A stretch of 27,151 bases of DNA, taken from NCBI GenBank assembly GCA_049510055.1, contig JBEKZI010000023.1, forward strand, positions 1 to 27,151, given 5' to 3'. Each line of letters opens with the position of its first letter. Positions within the stretch are counted from its first letter, which is position 1. The notes under the pieces are model-generated. The model saw nothing but the letters and a program-made list of their open reading frames with translations. It was not told the origin of the DNA and ran no database searches. Positions 1-8,365 of this stretch are shown in pieces. The position numbers were made by a program, and so were the translations under genes. The stretch is from JALHTV01 sp049510055. GTDB lineage: Bacteria > Planctomycetota > Phycisphaerae > SM23-33.

Positions 1-2680
1 CGGTCCAGGTCTTGCCACTTTGCATCCAGTTCCGGGCTATCGCACCAAAGTCAGTGTCGTCGACTTTGTTGTCGCCCCCGGCGTCGCCGGCCATGGCGCC
101 CTGGAAGGTCACCACATAGTTAGTGCCGACCGCCGCGCCGCGGAAGATCGGCCAGTAGCCGCCGCAGGGGTCATTGGAATCCAGCAGCAGTTGGCCGACG
201 AGGTTGCTGGTGATGCTGCTGAAGTTGCCGCCCATGCCCGTGGAGGTGATCAGGGTGAACGTGTCGCCTTGATGGGGCCGGTAGCTATTGAGGCTTTGGA
301 AGTCCAAGGCCCCGGCCAGGCTCACGGCGCCGCTGGAGCCGATGAGGCTGTGGCCGTTGGAGTCCAGCTCCATCGTCACTTGGGTGAATCGCCCGCCGCC
401 GGAGTTAATGGTCAAGCCGCCCGCCTGGATATAGGCGGCCTTGGCTACCGTCAGTTCGGCGGTGCTCCCCAGGTCAGTGGCCAGGAGGATCGGTCCGGTG
501 ACCGTCAAGCTGCCGCCGGTGAGGTTCAAAATTCCCTGGCTGTCGAGGGCGACGCCCAGGGTGATACTGCCGCCCACGGTCATCACGCCCCCGCTGAGGC
601 TATACGTCCCGCAGGACTGATAATAGTGCCCTAGGTAAAGCGAATCACTCATCGTGTGGGTGCCGCCGGACTGGTTGAAGAGCCCCGTCCCGGAAGACCC
701 CACATCCGCAGCCCCCATGCCCAGCGATCCTCCGCTGAGGGTATATGTTCCGTGGGAGCCGGGAGCGTTTCCCACAGAGAGCATATAACCCGTGTTTGTC
801 CCGGCGGACTGATCAAAGGTCCCTGTCCCGGAATTTCCTACCGTCTGAAACAGGGCACTCACCGACCCGCCGCTGAGGGCGTACGTCCCACTGGCGACGG
901 CAGCGCTTCCCAGACCGAGGTAGGCCGTCGTGTTCGTCCCACCGGACTGATTGAAGGTCCCCGTTCCGAGGTTCCCCACGATCTGTAACGTCGATCCCAG
1001 CGATCCTCCGCTGAGGGTGGCGGTGCCGAGGGTGTCAGTGGCGTTGCCTACGTACAGGGCGTAGGCGACGTTCAGCGTTCCCCCGGCCGTGACGGCCAGC
1101 TCGGCGCTGCCGCCGGTGGTATTGGCCACGTAGAGCGTGCCGGCCTCCTGGTTGGGGTAGGCCACGATGGCCTTGCCGGAGTCAATCTCCGCCTTATCGG
1201 CCAGCGTCGGCTGCCAGGGGATGTCCCAGTTGGTGATCAGCTCATAGCGCCCCGCCGTGCCGCCGGCCCAAACGATCGTTTTGGGGGCGGCGATGGGGGC
1301 CAGCGACATGAGATACTCTTCGAGGTTGGTATAGCCGTCGTTGTCGATGTCGCCGTTGTTGTCGGCCACGTTGGGATCCAAGCCGTGGGCAATCTCCCAG
1401 GCGTTGGACATGCCGTCGCCGTCGGTGTCGAAGTTGGCGTCGCGGGTCAGCTGCGGATACGTCGGCCAACCGCCGGCTTGGGTCACCGAGGTATACATGG
1501 TTCCCGCCGTCCCGTAGCTGCGGACCTGCGCGACGATGTTGGCGTCCACGCTGTTGCGGTTCCAGGAGAAGGCCCCGCCGCTATTGAGCACAGTGGCCAG
1601 GGCCTGATCGGCGGTCATGGTGTACACGGCCGGGCAATTGGGGTCCATGGTGAATTCGCTGCGCGTCGTGTAGTTCCCTTCGAACATGGCCCAGCCGGTG
1701 TCGGTGCCGTCCAGAACGCCGTTGTGGTTGGGGTCGATCTTGTTGCCGGACTGGTAGATGAACATCTCGTTGGCGGCGCCCCCGGCGCTGAAGGCCGTGG
1801 AACTCTTGCTGCCGGTCGGCGTGCTGGGGCCGGCGATCAGATAATTGCCGACGTAGTTCATGTGCACGCGGCCGTTGCCGTCGTCGAGGAAATAGCCGGC
1901 CTGGTCGGACCAGTTGTAGATCACGTTGTTGCGGAAATCCAAATACAACGTCGAATACAGGTTGGGGTCGCTGCTGTCATTGGGGTAATACCCGGGCCGG
2001 GGATTGCGGGTCCAGTTGTCGACGTAGAGGTTGTTGTAGAAGCTGAAATAGAACGGGGTGGTCTGGTTGGCGCCCTCGTTGACCCGCAGCAGCGATCCAT
2101 AGCCGTGGCCGAGGGGGTTCAGGGCCTCGGTGACGAAACAGTTTTGTATGGTGACGGTCTTGGCGGCGTGGGTGGAGGAAAGCACTTCGTCGGTGGCCCA
2201 GGAGGCCGAGCAGTGGTCCACGATGACGTTGGTGCCGCCGTAGACGCTGATGGCATCCATATTGAAGGTAACGCCCTCGCGGCTGCTGATGTGGCGGACG
2301 TCCACGTCGTTGCCAGTGAGGTGGAACTCATAGTTCCTGATGCAGATGCCCTGGCCGGGGGCAGTCTGACCGGCGATGGTGATGTTGTTTTTGCTCACGT
2401 CGAGCTCGGAGGTCAGCGCGATCGTCCCGGAAATGTCAAAGACGATGGTCCGCGGCCCCGTGGCGGAGTTGAGGCCGTAGCGCAGGGTGCCGGGGGCATT
2501 GGAGTCCGCCAGGCTGGTGACGTGATACACGTCGCCGCCGCGCCCGCCAGCGGAATTGGCCCCGTACCCCTCCGCCCCCGAAAAGGCCGGGATAGCGTAA
2601 GCGGAGGAGGCCCCCAGGATCACCGCCACGAGCGTTGTGATCCCAAAAACCATGGACGGCTGTGGAATGACGCGTCGCAT
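1..2680 (-). CDS. PL1 pectate-lyase-like secreted protein, array copy 1 (C-terminus beyond window)
   Basis: The frame is open from the ATG at 2680 to base 1 (893 codons seen, no stop). The signal peptide ends SSAYA before IPAFSGAEG at about residue 32. Residues 33-350 resemble the PL1 pectate lyase parallel beta-helix: GDVYHVTSLAD near the start, NITIAGQTAPGQGI, VIVDHCSASW (Ca-site region) and RNPRPG. A calcium-binding linker follows (DTDGDGMSNAWE, DNDGYTNLEEYL, about 415-460). Residues about 530-690 hold tandem GTGTFNQSGGTNT / GTYSLSGGS units like the T5SS/PEP-CTERM-associated repeats, which the two sister genes lack. The last visible residues are the first dockerin-like repeat (DFGAIARNW); by analogy a second repeat and a PEP-CTERM tail lie outside. 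AAAGGA precedes the start. Substrate (pectin or another polyuronate) is inferred from family only. Confidence 0.88.
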   Translation of the reverse strand, partial: MRRVIPQPSMVFGITTLVAVILGASSAYAIPAFSGAEGYGANSAGGRGGDVYHVTSLADSNAPGTLRYGLNSATGPRTIVFDISGTIALTSELDVSKNNITIAGQTAPGQGICIRNYEFHLTGNDVDVRHISSREGVTFNMDAISVYGGTNVIVDHCSASWATDEVLSSTHAAKTVTIQNCFVTEALNPLGHGYGSLLRVNEGANQTTPFYFSFYNNLYVDNWTRNPRPGYYPNDSSDPNLYSTLYLDFRNNVIYNWSDQAGYFLDDGNGRVHMNYVGNYLIAGPSTPTGSKSSTAFSAGGAANEMFIYQSGNKIDPNHNGVLDGTDTGWAMFEGNYTTRSEFTMDPNCPAVYTMTADQALATVLNSGGAFSWNRNSVDANIVAQVRSYGTAGTMYTSVTQAGGWPTYPQLTRDANFDTDGDGMSNAWEIAHGLDPNVADNNGDIDNDGYTNLEEYLMSLAPIAAPKTIVWAGGTAGRYELITNWDIPWQPTLADKAEIDSGKAIVAYPNQEAGTLYVANTTGGSAELAVTAGGTLNVAYALYVGNATDTLGTATLSGGSLGSTLQIVGNLGTGTFNQSGGTNTTAYLGLGSAAVASGTYALSGGSVSALFQTVGNSGTGTFDQSAGTNTGYMLSVGNAPGSHGTYTLSGGSLGMGAADVGSSGTGLFNQSGGTHTMSDSLYLGHYYQSCGTYSLSGGVMTVGGSITLGVALDSQGILNLTGGSLTVTGPILLATDLGSTAELTVAKAAYIQAGGLTINSGGGRFTQVTMELDSNGHSLIGSSGAVSLAGALDFQSLNSYRPHQGDTFTLITSTGMGGNFSSITSNLVGQLLLDSNDPCGGYWPIFRGAAVGTNYVVTFQGAMAGDAGGDNKVDDTDFGAIARNWMQSGKTWT

Positions 2681-2767
2681 AAGAGAATCCTTTCCTTTGC
2701 GGGAGTTTCTCTTACTGCCACTACGCCAGGCGGCCGTGACGAAAACGTGAACGGTTGCCTGCCCGAA
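2681..2767 (-). repeat. 87-bp duplicated spacer, copy A
   Basis: Spacer between the stop of array copy 2 and the start of array copy 1. It matches the 87-bp spacer at 5240-5326 at 81 of 87 positions by my alignment and contains the ribosome-binding site of the downstream gene (AAAGGA, minus strand). It marks the unit of tandem duplication as gene plus leader. I see no intrinsic terminator in it, so the genes may be co-transcribed. Confidence 0.9.
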
Positions 2768-5239
2768 TTAACTACGGCGTCTTCGTATCAGTGATAAGCC
2801 ACCCAAAGCCAGCATCGCCAGCGTGGCCGGTTCGGGGATCGAGGCGTCGTCCAGAGGCGCCGCACTGGGCGCCAGGCCCGTCAAGCCCCAATTGCGGGCT
2901 AGCATGCCGAAGTCCGTGCCGTCCACCGTGCCGTCTCCGTTGAAATCGCCGTCATACCAGGTCTTGCCGCTCTGCTCCCAGTTGCGAGCTATCGCGCCAA
3001 AGTCGCTGTCGTCGACTTTGTTGTCGCCGGTGGCGTCGCCGGCCATGGCGCCTTGGAAGGTCACCACGTAGTTGGTGCCGACCGCCGCGCCGCGGAAGAT
3101 CGGCCAGTAGCCGCTGCAGGGGTCATTGGGATCCAGCAGCAGTTGGCCGACGAGGTTGCTGGTGAGGCTGCTGAAGTTGCCCGATATGCCGGTGGAGGTA
3201 ATCAGGGTGAACGCGTCACCTTGATTGGGCCGGTAGCTGCTCAAGCTCTGGAGGTCCAGGGCCCCGGCCAGGTTCACGGTTCCGCTGGCGCCGATGAGGC
3301 TGTGGCCGTTGGAGTCCAGCTCCATCGATACGTTGGTGGACCGGCTGCTGCCGGAGTTGATGATCAGCCCGCCGACCTGGACGCATGCCGCCTTGGCCAC
3401 GTAGAGCTGCGCCGTGCTGGCCGAACCGCCGGCCATCACGATCGGTCCGGCGGCCGTCAGGCTTCCGCCGGAGAGGTTCAGGACGCCTTGGGCGCCGCTG
3501 CCGCTGCCCAGGGCCACGGTGCCGCCACCGGTGACCGTGCCGCCGCTGGCGGCCCAGAGAGCAAAGCTGCCACCCACCCTCACCGCACCGCCGCTGATGG
3601 TGGCCGTGCCGGCAGCGTTGGCGGCGCTGCCCAGGTACAGGGCATTGCCGACGCTCAAGCTTCCAGCCGTGACCGCCAGTTCGGCGCTGCCGCCGGTGGT
3701 GTTGGCGACCCACAGCGTGCCGGCTTCCTGGTTAATGTAGGCCACGGTGGCCTTGCCGGAGTCGATCTCGACGGGGTCACTGAGGGTGGGCTGCCAGGGG
3801 ATGTCCCAGTTGGTGATCAGTTCGTAGCGGCCCGCCGTGCCGCCGGCCCAGACGATCGTCTTGGGCGGCGCGATGGGGGCCAAGTCCATGAGGTATTCTT
3901 CCAGGTTGGTGTAGCCGTCGTTGTCGACGTCGCCATTGTTGCTGGCCACGTTGGGGTCCAGGCCGTGGGCCAGCGCCCAGGCATCGGGAATGCCATCACC
4001 ATTGGTGTCGGTGGGCTTGGTTCCACCGGCAGGGACCGCCAGCGCCCAACCGCCTCCTTGTGCAACCGTGTCGATGATGGCACCGCTGGTCCCCGCGGAC
4101 CGAACCATATTGTTGACGCGCGTGTCGACCCCATCCCGGTTCCAGGCAAAGGCGCCGCCCTCATTGATAACCCGCTGGAGAGCCGTGCTGGCGGATTCCG
4201 TATAGACAGGGGCACAATCGAACGACCCGCTCATGGCCGTATAAGTGCCGCTGAACATGCCCCAGCCGGTGTTGGTGCCGTCGAAGACGCCGTTGAGGTT
4301 GCCGTCAATGAGGTTGCTGGACTGATAAATCTTTGTATAAATGCCGCCCCCGTCGAAGGCATTGGTCCGCTTACTGGAAGCCGTGGATGGGCCAGCGACC
4401 AGGTAGTTGCCCACATAATTCATATTCACGTTTTCGTGGAAAGCGGTATTGGGATCATTATCCCCGCTGTAGCCGGCCTGGCTGCCCCAGTTGTAGATGA
4501 CGTTATTGCGGAAATCGAGCGTCAGCGGACCGCCGTTGTAGGTCCCCGGGCGAGGGTTCCGGCTGCTGTGGTTGGCGTAAAGGTCGTGCGAAAAGGTCAT
4601 TTGCGAAGACACGCTCGGGCGAATGAGAGAACCATACCCGTGGGCTCCTTTGGAGTGTATGGACTTGTTAAGGCTGTCGGTGATGTACGTCCACTGCACG
4701 GTTAATGTCTTGGTGTTATTCGTGGGAGAGAGCGTCTCGTCCACGCTCCAGGAGGCCGAGCAGTGGTCGACCATGACGTTGGTGCCGCCGGTAATGCTAA
4801 ACGAGTCCGACTCCTGATTGGCGTCGATCCCCAGGCGCGACCGGATGTCCCGGACGATCAAGTTGTTGCCGCTGAGAGCAAAATTGTATGTCCTCAGGCA
4901 GATGCCCTGCCCCGGAGCGGTCTGGCCGGCAATCGTGATATTCGACTTGCTGACGTTGAGATTGCTGGTCAGCGTGATCGTGCCCGCGACGTCGAACAGG
5001 ACCGTGCGCCCACTGGAAGGGGCGTTGGCAAGGCCGTAGCGCAGAGTGCCGGGCGTGTTGGTGTCGGCCAGGCTGGTGACGTGATACACGTCGCCGCCGC
5101 GCCCGCCGGTGGAGTTGGCCCCGAACCCCTCCGCCCCCGAAAAGGCCGGGATGGCATAGGCGGAGGAGGCAAACGGGATCAAAGCCACAAGCATCGCAAT
5201 TCCAAGGGCTGCGGACGACAGTTGATGGGTGCGTCGCAT
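2768..5239 (-). CDS. PL1 pectate-lyase-like protein with dockerin-like repeats and PEP-CTERM tail, array copy 2
   Basis: Complete protein of 823 residues. Signal peptide 1-29 (cleavage AYA/IPAF). Residues 30-350 are PL1 pectate-lyase-like: GDVYHVTSLADTNTPGTLRY, NITIAGQTAPGQGICLR, VMVDHCSASWSVDE (acidic Ca-site region) and SSRNPRPG. A DTNGDGIPDAW / DNDGYTNLEEYL calcium-binding linker sits near 410-450. After IVWAGGTAGRYELITNWDIP comes a beta-rich Gly/Ser/Ala region, then two dockerin-type Ca-binding repeats at about 734-788 (GDATGDNKVDDSDFG and GDFNGDGTVDGTDFG). The tail IPEPATLAMLALGGLSLI-RRRR is a PEP-CTERM signal, so an exosortase probably sorts it to the cell surface or matrix. Family role is cleavage of pectin-like polyuronates; the actual substrate is not shown. 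The ATG has AAAGGA about 8 nt upstream. Confidence 0.93.
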   Translation of the reverse strand: MRRTHQLSSAALGIAMLVALIPFASSAYAIPAFSGAEGFGANSTGGRGGDVYHVTSLADTNTPGTLRYGLANAPSSGRTVLFDVAGTITLTSNLNVSKSNITIAGQTAPGQGICLRTYNFALSGNNLIVRDIRSRLGIDANQESDSFSITGGTNVMVDHCSASWSVDETLSPTNNTKTLTVQWTYITDSLNKSIHSKGAHGYGSLIRPSVSSQMTFSHDLYANHSSRNPRPGTYNGGPLTLDFRNNVIYNWGSQAGYSGDNDPNTAFHENVNMNYVGNYLVAGPSTASSKRTNAFDGGGIYTKIYQSSNLIDGNLNGVFDGTNTGWGMFSGTYTAMSGSFDCAPVYTESASTALQRVINEGGAFAWNRDGVDTRVNNMVRSAGTSGAIIDTVAQGGGWALAVPAGGTKPTDTNGDGIPDAWALAHGLDPNVASNNGDVDNDGYTNLEEYLMDLAPIAPPKTIVWAGGTAGRYELITNWDIPWQPTLSDPVEIDSGKATVAYINQEAGTLWVANTTGGSAELAVTAGSLSVGNALYLGSAANAAGTATISGGAVRVGGSFALWAASGGTVTGGGTVALGSGSGAQGVLNLSGGSLTAAGPIVMAGGSASTAQLYVAKAACVQVGGLIINSGSSRSTNVSMELDSNGHSLIGASGTVNLAGALDLQSLSSYRPNQGDAFTLITSTGISGNFSSLTSNLVGQLLLDPNDPCSGYWPIFRGAAVGTNYVVTFQGAMAGDATGDNKVDDSDFGAIARNWEQSGKTWYDGDFNGDGTVDGTDFGMLARNWGLTGLAPSAAPLDDASIPEPATLAMLALGGLSLIRRRRS

Positions 5240-5326
5240 GAGAGAGTCCTTTACTTTGTTGGAGTTTCTCTTACTGCCACTACACCAGGCGGCCGTGACG
5301 AAAACGTGAACGGTTGCCTGCCCGAA
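5240..5326 (-). repeat. 87-bp duplicated spacer, copy B
   Basis: Same length and nearly the same sequence as 2681-2767 (six differences seen). It joins array copy 3 to array copy 2. The leader of copy 3 (upstream of 7828) shares only the part next to the start codon, including a GAAACTCC motif and an AAGGA ribosome site, so the duplication boundary lies there. Confidence 0.9.
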
Positions 5327-7828
5327 TTAACTACGGCGTCTTCGTATCAGTGATAAGCCACTCAAAGCCAACATCACCAGCGTGGCCGGTTCGGGGATGG
5401 GGGCGTCCAGAGGCGCCGCACTGGGCGCCAGGCCGGTAGAGCCCCAGTTGCGGGCTACCGCTCCGAAGTCTGTGTTGTCCACGACGCCGTCTCCGTTGAA
5501 ATCGCCGTCATACCAGGTCTTGCCGCTCTGCTCCCAGTTGCGGGCTATCGCGCCAAAGTCGCCGCTATCGACTTTGTTGTCACCGGTGGCGTCGCCGGCC
5601 ATGGCGCCCTGGAAGGTCACTACGTAGTTGGTGCCGACCGCCGCGCCGCGGAAGATCGACCAGTAGCCGCCGGCGGGATTGTTGGGGTCCAGCAGCAGTT
5701 GGCCGACGAGGTTGCTGGTGAGGCTGCTGAAGTTGCCCGATATGCCGGTGGAGGTAATCAGGGTGAACGCATCGCCTTGATTGGGCCGGTAGCTGCTCAA
5801 GCTCTGGAGGTTCAAGGCCCCGGCCAGGCTCGCGGCGCCGCTGGAGCTGATAAGGCTGTGGCCGTTGGAATCCAGCTCCATCGATACCTGGGTGGACCGG
5901 CTGCTGCCGGAGTTGATGGTCAGCCCGCCGACTTGGACGCATGCCGCCTTGGCCACGTAGAGCTGCGCCGTGCTGGCCGAGCCGCCGGCCATCACGATCG
6001 GTCCGGCGGCCGTCAGGCTGCCGCCGGTGATGTTCAGGACGCCTCGGGCGCTGCTGCCGCTGCCCAGGGCCACGGTGCCGCCGCCTGTGATCACGCTGCC
6101 ACCGATCGCCCAGTTGGTGAAGCTACCGCCCACCCTCACCGCACCGCCGCTGATGGTGGCCGTGCCGGCGGAGTTGGCGGCGTTGCCCAGGTACAGAGCG
6201 TTACCGATGGTCAGCTTGCCGGCCGTCACCGCCAGTTCGGCGCTGCCGCCGGCGGTGTTGGCGACCCACAGCATGCCGGCCTCCTGGTTGATGTAGCCGA
6301 CGGTGGCCTTGCCGGAGTCGATCTCGACGGGGTCACTGAGGGTGGGCTGCCAGGGGATGTCCCAGTTGCTGATGAGTTCATAGCGCCCGGTCGAGCCGCC
6401 GGCCCAGACGATCGTCTTGGGCGGCGCGATGGGCAGCAGCGACATGAGGTACTCTTGAAGGTTGGTGTAGCCGTCGTTGTCGATGTCGCCGTTATTATTC
6501 GCCACGTTGGGGTCCAAGCCGTGGGCAAGTTCCCAGGCATTGGATATGCCGTCGCCGTTGGTGTCGAAGTTGGCATCGTGTGTAGTGGAAATGTAGGTCT
6601 GATAGCCGCCGGCTTGGGTGAGGTTATTGTAGATGGTTCCCGACCTGCCGTAGCTGAGAACCTGGCTGATGACATTGGCATCCACGTAGTCGCGTTTATT
6701 GGCGAAGGCGCCGGATTGGCTCAGGACGTAGAACACGATCGTATTAGCATCCTGAGTGTAGAACGACGGGCTAACCGCAAAAGAGGATCCTAGCTGTGTG
6801 TACGTTCCAATGAACATGCCCCAGCCGGTGTTATTGCCGTCCAGGATGCCGTTGTGGTTGGAGTCGATCTTGTTGCCGAGTTGGTAGATCAGCAATTCCT
6901 CGGCAGTGCCTTTGCCGCTGAAGGCCGTGGTGCTCTTGCTTCCGGTCGGCGTGCTGGGCCCGGCAATCAGGTAGTTGCCGACGTAGTTTATGTACACGCG
7001 GCCATTACCGTCATCCTGGTTGTAGCCGGACGAATCGCTCCAGTTGTAGATCACGTTATTGCGGAAGTCCAAATACAGCGTGATGTACGTGTTCGGGTCC
7101 GAACTGTCGTTGGGGTAGTAGCCGGGGCGGGGGTTGCGGCCGAAATTGTCAGCGATGAGGTTGTTATAAAAGCTGAAATAATAGGGGGTGATGTTGCTGG
7201 CCTGGCCCTCCCCGGCCCGCATCAGCGAGCCGTAGTTGTGGCCGGAGCACGCGTCGGGGGTCAAAGCCTCGACAAGGAAGCCGTTCTGTACGGTGACAAA
7301 GTTGGCCGCGTGGGTGATGGAGGTTAGTTCATCCGTGCTCCAGGCGGCTGAGCAGTGGTCGAGGATGACGTTGCTGCCGCCCTCGACACTGAGCGCATCC
7401 ACCTGGATGCGTGTGTTACCCATGCGACTGTGGATGTCTTGGATAATCGTATTGTCGGCATTGGCCTCAACGTCGCGGTTCTCTATGTAGATGCCGTTGC
7501 CCGGGGCGGTCTGGCCGGCGATGGTGATGTTGGGCTTGTTGATCTTCAGGGCGCTTGTCAGCGTAATGGCCCCGGAGATGTCGAAGACGATGGTCCTGCC
7601 GCTGGAGCCGGCGGAATAAATGCCGTAGCGCAGGGTGCCGGGGGTGTTGCCATCGGCCAAGCTAGTGACGTGGTACACGTCGCCGCCGCTGCCGCCGGTG
7701 GCGTTGGCCCCGTATCCCTGTGCTCCGGAGAAGGCGGGGATGGCATAAGCGGAGGAAGCCAACAGGATCACCACCACCAGTGTCGTGATCCCAAGGGCCA
7801 CAGACGACAGTTGAGAGGTGCGCCGCAT
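5327..7828 (-). CDS. PL1 pectate-lyase-like protein with dockerin-like repeats and PEP-CTERM tail, array copy 3
   Basis: Protein of 833 residues from the ATG at 7828. A longer in-frame extension to 7900 was rejected because MRRTSQ matches the start of its sisters, precedes a normal signal peptide (1-29, ending SSAYA) and has AAGGA 8-9 nt upstream. The PL1-like domain shows GDVYHVTSLAD, NITIAGQTAPGNGIYI, VILDHCSAAWSTDE and GRNPRPG. A DTNGDGISNAWE / DNDGYTNLQEYL linker follows, then the beta-rich module, two dockerin-like repeats (DNKVDSGDFGAIARNW, DGVVDNTDFGAVARNW) and PEP-CTERM tail IPEPATLVMLALSGLSLI-RRRR. From the IVWAGG motif onward it is almost identical to copy 2, while the lyase domains have diverged, suggesting different substrates or sites with a shared export and anchoring module. 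Confidence 0.93.
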   Translation of the reverse strand: MRRTSQLSSVALGITTLVVVILLASSAYAIPAFSGAQGYGANATGGSGGDVYHVTSLADGNTPGTLRYGIYSAGSSGRTIVFDISGAITLTSALKINKPNITIAGQTAPGNGIYIENRDVEANADNTIIQDIHSRMGNTRIQVDALSVEGGSNVILDHCSAAWSTDELTSITHAANFVTVQNGFLVEALTPDACSGHNYGSLMRAGEGQASNITPYYFSFYNNLIADNFGRNPRPGYYPNDSSDPNTYITLYLDFRNNVIYNWSDSSGYNQDDGNGRVYINYVGNYLIAGPSTPTGSKSTTAFSGKGTAEELLIYQLGNKIDSNHNGILDGNNTGWGMFIGTYTQLGSSFAVSPSFYTQDANTIVFYVLSQSGAFANKRDYVDANVISQVLSYGRSGTIYNNLTQAGGYQTYISTTHDANFDTNGDGISNAWELAHGLDPNVANNNGDIDNDGYTNLQEYLMSLLPIAPPKTIVWAGGSTGRYELISNWDIPWQPTLSDPVEIDSGKATVGYINQEAGMLWVANTAGGSAELAVTAGKLTIGNALYLGNAANSAGTATISGGAVRVGGSFTNWAIGGSVITGGGTVALGSGSSARGVLNITGGSLTAAGPIVMAGGSASTAQLYVAKAACVQVGGLTINSGSSRSTQVSMELDSNGHSLISSSGAASLAGALNLQSLSSYRPNQGDAFTLITSTGISGNFSSLTSNLVGQLLLDPNNPAGGYWSIFRGAAVGTNYVVTFQGAMAGDATGDNKVDSGDFGAIARNWEQSGKTWYDGDFNGDGVVDNTDFGAVARNWGSTGLAPSAAPLDAPIPEPATLVMLALSGLSLIRRRRS

Positions 7829-8212
7829 GAGAGGATCCTTTTTTTCCGGAGTTTCCCCTGCTGCCGGTACAGCGCAATAGCGGAAACACCTTAGGTCCAA
7901 AGAAGGGAGCTAAACGGCAGAGACTTGGCGCAACATACCACAGCGAGGAGTAGGCTCCTTTTTTTGCGGCTCACACATAGCTCCGTTGCTCCCTATAAAC
8001 CGGAAATCTGCCCATATCATATCAGCTTTATCCCGAATCACAAGGCAAAAGCGGCAAAAGCGGGCTTTCTGTGCGGGTGGCGACAGAGGAGCAGCACATG
8101 GCCTAGGTCATGCGAATGAGGCGGCGGAAAAATTCCCTCTCCCCCGGCCGCTGCGGCGGCGGGAGGCGTATCGTATCTTTCTTTCCAAGAGGTCTCCGCG
8201 CGGCAAGTGTGC
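7829..8212. other. Non-coding region between divergent units
   Basis: About 380 bp between the minus-strand pectate-lyase array and the promoter of the dksA-like gene. It is visibly A+T-richer than its surroundings near 7970-8060. Apart from the leader of array copy 3 and a short T-tailed hairpin near 7946-7965 I see no gene: short open frames here lack a ribosome site and recognisable sequence. Confidence 0.6.
7946..7965 (+). terminator. Short hairpin with T-run (orphan)
   Basis: AGGAG, loop TAGG, CTCCT, then seven T on the plus strand. The shape fits an intrinsic terminator, but the stem is only 5 bp and no plus-strand gene precedes it. It could stop antisense transcription from the pectate-lyase array, or be chance. 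Confidence 0.3.
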
Positions 8213-8242
8213 TTGACAAGGCGCGCCGAGGGTGTCTATACT
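8213..8242 (+). promoter_or_regulatory. Sigma70-type promoter of the dksA-like/lspA unit
   Basis: TTGACA at 8213-8218, an 18-nt spacer and TATACT at 8237-8242. Transcription would start near 8249, giving a leader of about 115 nt that contains the palindromic repeat at 8275-8294. Confidence 0.7.
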
Positions 8243-8274
8243 GCCCCGCTTCAATCTGTCTGCGGGCAGGCAGG

Positions 8275-8294
8275 CCTGCCTACCGGTAGGCAGG
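8275..8294. repeat. Perfect 20-bp palindrome, dispersed-repeat copy 1
   Basis: CCTGCCTACCGGTAGGCAGG is a perfect palindrome, preceded by GGCAGGCAGG, so overlapping folds are possible (GGCAGGCCTGCC at 8269-8280 is also palindromic). It lies in the leader of the dksA-like gene. A related but not identical element is at 9756-9789, which argues for a repeat family rather than chance. Confidence 0.8.
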
Positions 8295-8365
8295 TTGCCG
8301 AGGCGTTCCTTCACCCAGCCAGCCGCCGTGGCGGAAAAGACAAACTGAACGTAAGGAAGTGAGCT

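Noticed and set aside
1385..7894. Long plus-strand open frames over the pectate-lyase array
   Set aside because: They are antisense to three clearly homologous secreted proteins, rich in Val-Ala-Gly repeats typical of GC-rich shadow frames, and have no ribosome sites or recognisable domains.
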